Of a DNA stretch of 64,000 bases, positions 25,491 through 32,528 are shown piece after piece. The notes below the pieces were generated by a model. It had not been told where the DNA came from and made no database searches. It saw only the letters and a program-made list of their open reading frames with translations. The DNA lies in assembly GCF_000717345.1 (NCBI RefSeq), contig NZ_JNZA01000036.1, positions 62,001 to 126,000 on the forward strand, read 5' to 3'. Position numbers and translations under genes: made by a program. Numbering within the stretch: the first letter of the stretch is position 1; the number at the start of each line of letters is the position of its first letter. This stretch comes from Streptomyces lydicus. Its GTDB lineage: Bacteria > Actinomycetota > Actinomycetes > Streptomycetales > Streptomycetaceae.

Positions 25491-26477
25491 ATGAGCACTC
25501 ACACCACCCGAGCCGCCCCGGCCCGCACCGCCCGCACCGTGCTGCGCGTGACCACGCTGGCCGCCTGCGTCCCGTACCTCACACTGAAGATCGCCTGGAT
25601 CGCGGGCAGCCGCATCGGCATCCCGGAGGGCAGCGCGCTGCGCCGGGACGGCAACTCCCTGATGGCGCTCAACGCGCTCACCGTGCTGATGGACGCGGCC
25701 GTCATCGCGCTGGCCTTCCTGCTGACCCGGCCGTGGGGACAGCGGGTCCCGTCCTGGCTGTTGGCGCTGCCCATGTGGTGCGCGACCGGTCTGCTCGCGC
25801 CGATCGTCGCGGTCTTCCCCGCCCAGACGCTGGCCGCGGCGGTACGGGGCGGCCCGCCCGGCGCCGGCGGCGGCAGCCCGGACGCACTGCTCGCCCCCTG
25901 GGTCTGGAGTCTCGTCTACACCGGCTTCATCGTGCAGGCGCTGGCGCTCGGCACGCTGTTCGTGCTCTACGCCAGGGAGCGCTGGGCCCACCTGTGGCGG
26001 GGCCGCATCGGCACGCTCCCCGACAGTCCCACCCGGTCCGCACGCCGGCTGACCGCCGCCGCGGTGGCCGTACTGAGCCTGCTGCCCGCCACGACGCATC
26101 TGCTGTGGGCGAGCGGCAGCACCACCGGACTGAACGCCGCACGGGCGGCCGCGACAGACCTCGACTCCCGTCTGAACGACGCCGGTTACGTCCTCTTCGC
26201 GCTGCTCACGGCGGTCGGGGCGCTGACCCTCGGCTACGGACGCAGCCGCCGCGTCCCGCTGCTGCTGCCGCTGGCCGCCACCTGGATCGGCTCCGGTGCG
26301 CTCGCCGGCTGGGGCGGCTGGCTGACGCTGACCACCCTCTCCGTCAGCGCCGGCGATCCGAAGCTGCCCTCGCCCCTGTTGAGCCTGACCTACGCTGTGC
26401 AGATGATCGTCGGGATGCTCGTGGCAGTGGCCGGTGCCCACTTCTTCGCCGAACGCGAGGCCGCGCGGTGCGCATAG
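25491..26477 (+). CDS. Multi-pass membrane protein preceding a histidine kinase
   Basis: This 328-residue protein has about seven to eight hydrophobic segments (TTLAACVPYLTLKIAWIAGS, ALTVLMDAAVIALAFLLT, SWLLALPMWCATGLLAPIVA, SLVYTGFIVQALALGTLF and others). I recognise no family. A Gly/Pro-rich loop occurs near residue 125. It is followed with a 10-base overlap by a sensor kinase gene, so it could be a sensing partner, a transporter controlled by the system, or a membrane component of unknown role. The start ATG at 25491 has only a weak ribosome binding site. Confidence 0.75.
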   Translation: MSTHTTRAAPARTARTVLRVTTLAACVPYLTLKIAWIAGSRIGIPEGSALRRDGNSLMALNALTVLMDAAVIALAFLLTRPWGQRVPSWLLALPMWCATGLLAPIVAVFPAQTLAAAVRGGPPGAGGGSPDALLAPWVWSLVYTGFIVQALALGTLFVLYARERWAHLWRGRIGTLPDSPTRSARRLTAAAVAVLSLLPATTHLLWASGSTTGLNAARAAATDLDSRLNDAGYVLFALLTAVGALTLGYGRSRRVPLLLPLAATWIGSGALAGWGGWLTLTTLSVSAGDPKLPSPLLSLTYAVQMIVGMLVAVAGAHFFAEREAARCA

Positions 26478-27757
26478 CCCGCCGCCACCGGAGGCAGCTC
26501 CGGCTGCTGGGTGCCCGCTGGATCCATCTCGTCCTGGGCGGCGCGCTGTTGATGCCGTTCTACCTGCTGGCGTCGGTCTTCGTGGGGCTGGTGACGGACG
26601 GCGCCGATCCGCTGCGCAACGTGGCCGCGCAACTCCTCTCGTTCGGCTGCGCACTGCCGCTCGCCGCCCTGGCCGCCCTCCTCCTCCCGCAGTTGCGGCC
26701 CCTGGAGGTGGCCGCCGTACGGACGCTGTGCTTCATCCCGGCGGAGCGGCTGGCCGACGGCCCGGCCCCCTCCTGGGCGGCCCGTCGGCGCACCGCACTG
26801 TGGTTCGTGGCGCATCTGCTGGCCGGCGGGGTCGTCAGCGGCATGACACTGGCCACGCCGCCGGCCGCGGTGGTGCTGCTGGTACTGCCGTTCACGGCCC
26901 CGCTGCAGCGCTCCGTGCCGCCCTGGATGCAGGACCTCCCCGGTGCGCTCGGCCCGCTCGCCGGGCTGGGCCTGCTGGCCCTCGTCGTCGCCACCGCCTG
27001 GGCGTGCGGGGTGCTGCTGGCCCGCTGCGCGCCCGCGCTGCTGGGGCCCACGCCCGCGGACCGGCTGGCCGCCGCCGAGCGCCGGGCCGCCGATCTGGCC
27101 ACCCGCAACCGGCTGGCCCGCGAACTGCACGACTCCGTGGGGCACGCGCTGAGCGCGGTCACCCTCCAGGCGAGCGCCGCCCGCCGGGTGCTCGACGAGG
27201 ATCCGGAGTTCGCCCGTCAGGCGCTCACTGCCATCGAGGAGACCACCCGCGCGGCGGTCGCCGAACTCGACACCGTACTGGGGCTGTTGCGCGAGGAGGA
27301 CGGCACCGACCCGGCGGCGCCCGCGCCCACTCTGGACGGACTGGACGAGCTGCTCGCCCGGACCCGTGCGGCGGGGGTGGCGGTGGAGGCAGCGGTCGAG
27401 GAACGGTGCGCCGGGCTGCCGCCGGTGGTCTCACGGGAGGCGTACCGGATCGTGCAGGAGGGCCTGAGCAATGCGCTGCGGCACGCCGGACCGGTACCCG
27501 TACGACTGCAACTGCGCTTGCGGGGCGATCAGTTGACGCTGCGGATGGAGAATCCGGTGGCGGCGGGTGGCGCCGGCCCGGACCCGGCCGTCCCGACGGC
27601 GCGTACCGGTGGCGGCCGGGGGCTGCGCGGTATCGCCGAGCGCGCCCGGCTGCTGGGCGGCGAGGCGACGGCCACGGCCACGGACGGCGTATGGCGGCTG
27701 ACGGCGCGGCTGCCACTGGCGGGGAAGAGCGCGCACACGGGGGCGGACGGGTCATGA
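26468..27757 (+). CDS. NarL-group sensor histidine kinase
   Basis: The 429-residue protein begins at GTG 26468 inside the end of the previous gene. About four to five membrane segments (residues 15-200, e.g. IHLVLGGALLMPFYLLASVF) lead to a short coiled region (DRLAAAERRAADLATRNRLA). The HisKA_3 dimerisation domain has the phosphorylated His221 in ARELHDSVGHALSAVTLQA, and the HATPase domain has REAYRIVQEGLSNALRHAG and GRGLRGIAERARLLGGEA. It is the partner of the response regulator at 27798. The signal is unknown. Confidence 0.93.
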   Translation: MRIARRHRRQLRLLGARWIHLVLGGALLMPFYLLASVFVGLVTDGADPLRNVAAQLLSFGCALPLAALAALLLPQLRPLEVAAVRTLCFIPAERLADGPAPSWAARRRTALWFVAHLLAGGVVSGMTLATPPAAVVLLVLPFTAPLQRSVPPWMQDLPGALGPLAGLGLLALVVATAWACGVLLARCAPALLGPTPADRLAAAERRAADLATRNRLARELHDSVGHALSAVTLQASAARRVLDEDPEFARQALTAIEETTRAAVAELDTVLGLLREEDGTDPAAPAPTLDGLDELLARTRAAGVAVEAAVEERCAGLPPVVSREAYRIVQEGLSNALRHAGPVPVRLQLRLRGDQLTLRMENPVAAGGAGPDPAVPTARTGGGRGLRGIAERARLLGGEATATATDGVWRLTARLPLAGKSAHTGADGS

Positions 27758-27801
27758 GCAGGACGCGCAACGAGCACACAACGGGGACGGGCACACCATG
27801 A
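27754..27801 (+). CDS. Mini-ORF of 15 codons bridging kinase and regulator
   Basis: The frame starts in an ATGA overlap with the kinase stop (27754-27757) and ends in an ATGA overlap with the regulator start (27798-27801), encoding MSRTRNEHTTGTGTP. The layout copies that at 3000-3062. A role in translational relay is possible; a functional peptide is unlikely. With 44 bases between the two main genes, chance cannot be excluded. Confidence 0.3.
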   Translation: MSRTRNEHTTGTGTP

Positions 27802-28538
27802 GCACGACGCACCACGGCGACACCGGTGACGGTCCTGGCGGCGGGACGGACGATCCCTCCGCGGGCGCCCGCTCCCGGCAGGCATTGCGGATCGTCCTCG
27901 CCGACGACGAGCGGATGGTGCGTACGGCGCTGCGCGCGATCCTGGGCGCCGAGGACGACATGGAGGTCGTCGGCGAGGCGGCGACCGGCGCCGAGGCGGT
28001 ACCCCTGATCCGCCGGCTGCGCCCGGACATCGTGCTGATGGATGTGCGGATGCCGGAGATCGACGGGATCCGCGCGACCGAGCAGGTGCTCGCCGGAATG
28101 GACCGGCCGCCGCGCATCATCGTCGTGACGACCTTCGAGAACGACGCGTACGTGTACGACGCGCTGCGGGTCGGGGCCAGCGGCTTCCTGCTCAAACGGT
28201 CCGGTGCGGAGGACCTGGTCCAGGCGGTGCGGCTGGTGGCGCGCAGCGACTCGCTGCTGTTCCCGGCGGCGGTGCGCAGGCTGGCCGCCCGGCACGCCGG
28301 GGAGCGGGCCGCGCGGGACACCGTGCGGGAGTTGCGGGCCCGGCTGTCGGAACGGGAGCGGGCGGTGCTGCGGCTGATGGCGGCCGGGCTGACGAACGCC
28401 GAGATCGCGGGGCGGCTGGGCGTCGGACCGGCCACGGTGAAGACACATGTGGCGGGCGTGCTGGCCAAGCTGGGGGTGCGGGACCGGACGCAGGCGGTCA
28501 TCGCCGCGTACGAGTGCGGCTTCGTCCGCCCGGGGTGA
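27798..28538 (+). CDS. NarL/LuxR-family response regulator
   Basis: The 246-residue protein has a receiver domain (RIVLADDERMVRTALRAILG with the acidic pair, phospho-acceptor Asp82 in IVLMDVRMPEIDG, Lys in GFLLKRSG) and a C-terminal LuxR helix-turn-helix (LSERERAVLRLMAAGLTNAE, then VGPATVKTHVAGVLAKLGV). The first 28 residues are an unconserved Gly/Thr-rich extension, so the true start may be nearer the receiver. It is the cognate regulator of the adjacent kinase. Confidence 0.95.
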   Translation: MSTTHHGDTGDGPGGGTDDPSAGARSRQALRIVLADDERMVRTALRAILGAEDDMEVVGEAATGAEAVPLIRRLRPDIVLMDVRMPEIDGIRATEQVLAGMDRPPRIIVVTTFENDAYVYDALRVGASGFLLKRSGAEDLVQAVRLVARSDSLLFPAAVRRLAARHAGERAARDTVRELRARLSERERAVLRLMAAGLTNAEIAGRLGVGPATVKTHVAGVLAKLGVRDRTQAVIAAYECGFVRPG

Positions 28539-28624
28539 CGGCCTCGTAGGGGGCGCCCCGTAAGGGTTCGGTGGGCCCCCGGTGGTTGCCCTGCCCGTCG
28601 CGGAGGGGCGGGACGCGGGGGCCG

Positions 28625-28676
28625 TCCCGGAACTGTCCCGGAGCCACCCCGGAGCCGCCCCGGAGCCGCCCCGGAA
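28625..28676. repeat. Short tandem repeat in intergenic DNA
   Basis: An 11-base unit CCCGGAGCCRC occurs three times in a row, flanked by degenerate copies (CCCGGAACTGT before, CCCGGAAG after). It lies between the convergent response regulator and the TIM-barrel-like gene. No function is evident; it may help to end transcription or simply be a slippage product. Confidence 0.7.
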
Positions 28677-28768
28677 GCGAGATCGGGGCTCGCCCGGGCA
28701 CCAGCGGGTTCCGCCCGGCGAGCGCACCGGGTTCCCTCCGGCGAGTACCGGGGCCGCCGCCCACCCCC

Positions 28769-29968
28769 TCAAGCCAGCGCGTGCAACGCCTCCCGTACTG
28801 CGGTCAGATCGTCGTCGCTCGCCAGCCCGGCGTGGTAGAGCCGCAGGGCGTTGGCGCCCAGTGAGGCGGCGTGCGTAGCGTCCGCGGCGAGGGTGTGGGG
28901 GCTGCCGCCCAGGCCGGAGACGACGGTGAGGTTGGCGGCGACCGTGGCGGCGGCGGGCCGGTCGGCGAACGGGGCGAGGACGTCGGCACGGGCGGCGGCG
29001 TCGCCGGTGCACGGCAGCACCACCCCGTCGGCGTGCGCGAGGACGTCCGCCGGGTCCACCCCGGCGTTGGCGCCGCAGCGGTGCGCGGCGGGATCGGCGT
29101 GCAGCAGCACCCGGAAGCCGTCCGGCGCGGCGTCCCGTACGGCGCGCACCACGGCGCGCTGCAGCGTGCGGGCGGTCCGGTCCCGCCAGGTGCGCAGCAC
29201 CCCCGCCGGCTCCGCGCCGAGCAGCGCCTCGACGGCGGCCCACTCCCCCGCCCGGCCGCCGGTCCCGGCCGGGGCCGGGCCGCCCGCCCACAGCGGTTCC
29301 ATGGCCCGCGCCACCGCGCCCCTCAACTCCCCTGCGGATACGCCGAGTTCGCGGTAGCCCTCGGCGCACACCGGGCAGAAGCACACCGACATCAGGTACT
29401 GCGCGGCGCCGGGGAGCGGCACTCCGGCGGTCTTGTCGTGGGCGTGCAGATGGGCCAGCCCGTACCAGCCGCAGGACTCCAGCTCGGTGCCCCGGGCACC
29501 GGGCCGTACGGCCGCCTCGGCGGCGAGGGTGACGAGGTACGCGCGCACCTCGGGCCGGGCGATGCACGGCGCCCAGGGATAGGGGTCGCCGTAGGCGTTG
29601 CGGACGACGGCGGAAGGATGGTCGGCGCCCAGGCGGGAGTTGTGGGCGAGGACGACCCAGGAGTGCACCTCCAGGCCGGCGTCGGCCAGCGCCCGGGTGG
29701 CCGCGCCGAACGGGTCCGGGCCTGTCACCCAGTCCTGGGCGTACGGGCGCAGGGTCCGCCGGGCCCAGCGGGCGGGGTCCGGCGGGTAGAGCACGGCGGC
29801 GTGCCGGGCGGTGACGATGCGGTGGCGGGGGTGGCGCGGGGTGAGGGCGCGGGTGGAGTGGTAGGCGGAGGCCAGGGTGGCCTGCTGGACGCCGAGGGCG
29901 GCGAGGCGTCCGGGGGCGTCCGGGTCGCCGATCACGTCCCAGGGGTAGAGGAAGGCGGCGGCGCGCAT
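28769..29968 (-). CDS. Uncharacterised protein, probable TIM-barrel hydrolase-like fold
   Basis: The 399-residue protein is not recognised as a named family. It starts MRAAAFLYPWDVIGDPDAPG and contains regularly spaced beta-like strands (GVQQATLASAYHS, GLEVHSWVVLAHNSRL, FRVLLHAD, GVVLPCTG, TVAANLTVVSGLGG), which suggests a beta/alpha barrel as in glycoside hydrolases. Likely active-site pieces are TELESCGWYGLAHLHAHDK (acidic and His residues) and a Cys cluster SVCFCPVCAEGY. Its ATG overlaps the stop of the 5-dehydro-4-deoxyglucarate dehydratase gene (ATGA), so it is translated with that enzyme. A role in releasing or converting uronic or aldaric acids is inferred from context only. Confidence 0.7.
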   Translation of the reverse strand: MRAAAFLYPWDVIGDPDAPGRLAALGVQQATLASAYHSTRALTPRHPRHRIVTARHAAVLYPPDPARWARRTLRPYAQDWVTGPDPFGAATRALADAGLEVHSWVVLAHNSRLGADHPSAVVRNAYGDPYPWAPCIARPEVRAYLVTLAAEAAVRPGARGTELESCGWYGLAHLHAHDKTAGVPLPGAAQYLMSVCFCPVCAEGYRELGVSAGELRGAVARAMEPLWAGGPAPAGTGGRAGEWAAVEALLGAEPAGVLRTWRDRTARTLQRAVVRAVRDAAPDGFRVLLHADPAAHRCGANAGVDPADVLAHADGVVLPCTGDAAARADVLAPFADRPAAATVAANLTVVSGLGGSPHTLAADATHAASLGANALRLYHAGLASDDDLTAVREALHALA

Positions 29969-30945
29969 CAGGCACCGGCCCCGGGCGCCTCCGGCAGCAG
30001 GGCCAGGCCGTGGTCGATCAGCGCGGCCAGCTCCTTGACGTGCGCGGGGGCCGGTTCGTTCAGCGGCGGCCGGACCTCGCCGACGTCCAGGCCGCGCAGC
30101 CGTACGCCCGCCTTGACCAGCGAGACGGCGTAGCCGCGGCCCTGGTTGCGCAGTTCGACCAGCGGCCGGTAGAAGCCGTCCAGCAGCCGGGTGACGGTGT
30201 CGTCGTCGCCGGTGGTCAGCGCCCGGTGGAAGGCGAGGGCGATGTCGGGGGCGAAGGCGAAGACGGCGGAGGAGTACAGGCGGACGCCGAGGCCGCGGTA
30301 GGCGGGGACGGTGAGTTCGGCGGTGGGCAGGCCGTTGAAGTAGAGGAAGTCCTCGTCGGGGGCGTCGGTGCGGACGGTGCTGATGATGCGCTGGAGCAGG
30401 TCGAGGTCGCCCAGGCCGTCCTTGAGGCCGATGATGCCGGGGGTCCTGGCCAGGGCGGCGACGGTGGCGGGGGTGAAGACGGCGTTGTCGCGCTGGTAGA
30501 CGATGACGGGGAGGGCGGTGGCGGCGGCGAGGTCGGTGTAGTGCCGCCGGAGTCCTTCCTGGCCCGCGGTGACGAGGTAGGGCGGCATGGCGAGCAGCCC
30601 GTCGGCGCCGGCGTCCTGGGCGAGGCGGGCGAACCGGACGGCGAGCGCGGTGCCGTAGCCGGTGCCGGCGACGACCGGGACGCGGCCGCCGGCCTCCGCC
30701 ACGGCGGCGGTGACGCAGGCGGCGAACTCCTCGGGGGTGAGTGCGTGGAATTCCCCGGTGCCGCAGCAGGCGAAGACCGCGGCCGCGCCCGCGTCGATGC
30801 CGGCGCGCACATGGGTGCGGAAGGCGGTGAGGTCCAGGGCGCCGTCGGGTGCGTACGCGGTCACGGGGAAGAACAGCAGTCCGTCGAGACGGTCGGCGAG
30901 TTGAGGGGACCTCCCAGCGTCAGCTGGGGGAGGCTGTGCGGTCAC
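29968..30945 (-). CDS. 5-dehydro-4-deoxyglucarate dehydratase
   Basis: The 325-residue class I aldolase-fold enzyme (DapA/NAL superfamily) decarboxylates and dehydrates 5-dehydro-4-deoxyglucarate to 2,5-dioxopentanoate. It has LADRLDGLLFFPVTAYAPDG, FACCGTGEFHALTPEEF (in place of the GTTGE of DapA), VIVYQRDNAVFTP and the Schiff-base Lys175 in GIIGLKDGLGDL. I chose the GTG at 30945 because AGGGAG lies six bases upstream; an ATG at 30990 would place the operator-like repeats inside the gene. The product is the substrate of the dehydrogenase at 22890-24440. Confidence 0.93.
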   Translation of the reverse strand: MTAQPPPADAGRSPQLADRLDGLLFFPVTAYAPDGALDLTAFRTHVRAGIDAGAAAVFACCGTGEFHALTPEEFAACVTAAVAEAGGRVPVVAGTGYGTALAVRFARLAQDAGADGLLAMPPYLVTAGQEGLRRHYTDLAAATALPVIVYQRDNAVFTPATVAALARTPGIIGLKDGLGDLDLLQRIISTVRTDAPDEDFLYFNGLPTAELTVPAYRGLGVRLYSSAVFAFAPDIALAFHRALTTGDDDTVTRLLDGFYRPLVELRNQGRGYAVSLVKAGVRLRGLDVGEVRPPLNEPAPAHVKELAALIDHGLALLPEAPGAGA

Positions 30946-30965
30946 GGGCTCTCCCTGAGATACTC

Positions 30966-31001
30966 GTGCATGTTTCTGATCGACGTCCATATTTCTGAAC
31001 G
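30966..31001. promoter_or_regulatory. Tandem candidate IclR operators, sites B2 and B1
   Basis: GTGCATGTTTCTGATCG (30966-30982) and GTCCATATTTCTGAACG (30985-31001) match each other at 14 of 17 positions and are offset by 19 bases. The second also resembles site A at 24523. They sit 21-56 bases upstream of the GTG chosen for the dehydratase gene, in the likely promoter. Confidence 0.5.
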
Positions 31002-31117
31002 CCGTTACGCTAGAGCAGCGTTCCGGCGCCGGTCAAGGGCCCACAACTGCCGTGTCACAAGCGGATTTTCCGGATCCGTCAACCGTCTTGACCGGCGACG
31101 ACGCGGCTTCCTACGTT

Positions 31118-31134
31118 GTCCATCCACCTGAATG
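31118..31134. promoter_or_regulatory. Candidate IclR operator, site C
   Basis: GTCCATCCACCTGAATG shares GTCCAT and CTGAA-G with site B1 at the same spacing. It lies 77-93 bases upstream of the uronate dehydrogenase start. On its own it would be weak; it matters because of the three related sites near functionally linked genes. Confidence 0.4.
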
Positions 31135-31210
31135 TCGTTCGCGGATACAGCCTTTCAGCTGCCTTTCCGCCATCCTCAGCTCCCGCAGTTCAGCCGGAGG
31201 AGTACCCGCC

Positions 31211-32029
31211 ATGACCGCACCCCGCACCGTCCTGCTCACCGGCGCCGCCGGCGGCCTCGGCACCCTGATGCGCGAGCTGCTGCCGCCGCACGGCTACCGC
31301 TTGCGCCTCTTCGACCAGCGAGCCATCGAGACCACCGAGGGCGAACCGGACGCGATCACCGCCGAGTTGGCCGACAAGGAGGCGCTGCGCGAGGCGGTGC
31401 GCGGGGTCGACGCCGTCGTCCACCTCGCCGGCATCTCCCTGGAGGCCCCGTTCGAGAAGATCCTGCGCGCCAACATCGAGGGCACCTACCAGGTGTACGA
31501 GGCGGCGCGCGAAGCGGGCGTCCGACGGGTCGTGTTCGCCTCCTCCAACCACGCCGTCGGCTTCACCCCGCGTCCCCCGGACGGCTCCGCCGCCATCCCG
31601 GTCGGCACGCCCCGCCGCCCCGACACCTATTACGGCCTCTCCAAGGGCTTCGGCGAGGACCTCGCGTCGCTCTACTGGGACGTGCACGGCATCGAGACCG
31701 TCTCCATCCGCATCGGCTCCTGCTTCCCGGCGCCGACCTCGGTGCGCATGCTGTCGATCTGGCTGAGCCCGGCCGACTGCGCCCGCCTGCTGCACGCCGC
31801 GCTCACCGCCCCCGATGTCGGCCACACCGTCGTCTACGGCTCCTCCGCCAACACCCGCCTGTGGTGGGACCTGTCCTCCGCGCGCGCCCTGGGCTACGAG
31901 CCGCAGGACGACTCCGAGCCGTACGCCGCGGAACTCCTCGCGGCCCAGGGCGCGCTGGACCCCGCCGACCCCGCGCACGCTCACCTCGGCGGTGCCTTCT
32001 GCACCGACCCGCCGCAGTGGCCGTACTGA
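31211..32029 (+). CDS. Uronate dehydrogenase-like NAD-dependent SDR
   Basis: The 272-residue extended short-chain dehydrogenase has the NAD loop LLTGAAGGLGTLMRELL, VDAVVHLAGISLEAPFEKIL, the signature FASSNHAVGFTPRPP and the catalytic pair Tyr141 and Lys145 in TYYGLSKGFGEDLA, all close to bacterial uronate dehydrogenases, which oxidise D-glucuronate or D-galacturonate to the aldaro-lactone. The ATG at 31211 has GGAGGAGTACCCGCC. It is divergent from the dehydratase gene, with which it would work in the oxidative uronate route. Glucarate dehydratase and the lactone-handling enzyme are not seen here. Confidence 0.9.
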   Translation: MTAPRTVLLTGAAGGLGTLMRELLPPHGYRLRLFDQRAIETTEGEPDAITAELADKEALREAVRGVDAVVHLAGISLEAPFEKILRANIEGTYQVYEAAREAGVRRVVFASSNHAVGFTPRPPDGSAAIPVGTPRRPDTYYGLSKGFGEDLASLYWDVHGIETVSIRIGSCFPAPTSVRMLSIWLSPADCARLLHAALTAPDVGHTVVYGSSANTRLWWDLSSARALGYEPQDDSEPYAAELLAAQGALDPADPAHAHLGGAFCTDPPQWPY

Positions 32030-32052
32030 CCGCCGGCCGGCCGGACCGGCGG
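32030..32052. terminator. Hairpin after uronate dehydrogenase
   Basis: CCGCCGG (32030-32036) pairs with CCGGCGG (32046-32052) across a nine-base loop that can pair further. It begins directly after the TGA. The stem is short, so support is moderate. Confidence 0.5.
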
Positions 32053-32185
32053 GCGACGCGCGCCACCGGCACCCGGGCGGCGCTCCCCTGTCCGCGGGTG
32101 GGCCGCGCCACCTCGCGGAACCCGCGCCGCCCGGGTGGCGTCCTGGTGGGTGTACCCACCACCGCGCAGGAACGAGGAACGCATC

Positions 32186-32458
32186 ATGGGCATCGTCAGC
32201 TGGCTCGTACTGGGGCTGATCGCGGGCATCGTCGCCAAGGTCCTGCTGCCGGGGCGGGACCCGGGCGGCATCGTCGGCACGACCCTGATCGGCATCGTGG
32301 GGTCCTTCATCGGCGGCTGGCTGTCCACCAAGATCCTGCACCGCCCGATACCGAAGGACTTCGGCGAGCCGTCCATGTGGATCGCCTCGATCGCCGGGGC
32401 GCTGGTCCTGCTCATCGCCTACCGGCTGCTCTTCGGCAACTCCCGCGAACGACGGTGA
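32186..32458 (+). CDS. GlsB/YeaQ/YmgE-family small membrane protein
   Basis: The 90-residue protein has three membrane segments with the Gly-rich pattern of the transglycosylase-associated (YeaQ/YmgE) family: MGIVSWLVLGLIAGIVAKVL, DPGGIVGTTLIGIVGSFIGG, and a last segment IASIAGALVLLIAYRLLFG. Members are often stress-induced and their biochemical role is unclear. The ATG at 32186 has GAGGAACGCATC upstream. It is a single gene. Confidence 0.93.
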   Translation: MGIVSWLVLGLIAGIVAKVLLPGRDPGGIVGTTLIGIVGSFIGGWLSTKILHRPIPKDFGEPSMWIASIAGALVLLIAYRLLFGNSRERR

Positions 32459-32528
32459 CCGGCGCGCGGGGCGGCCCTCCGCCCGCAGGTAATGGAACCG
32501 CAAAGGCGGGCCGATCGTTGGTCCCGGC

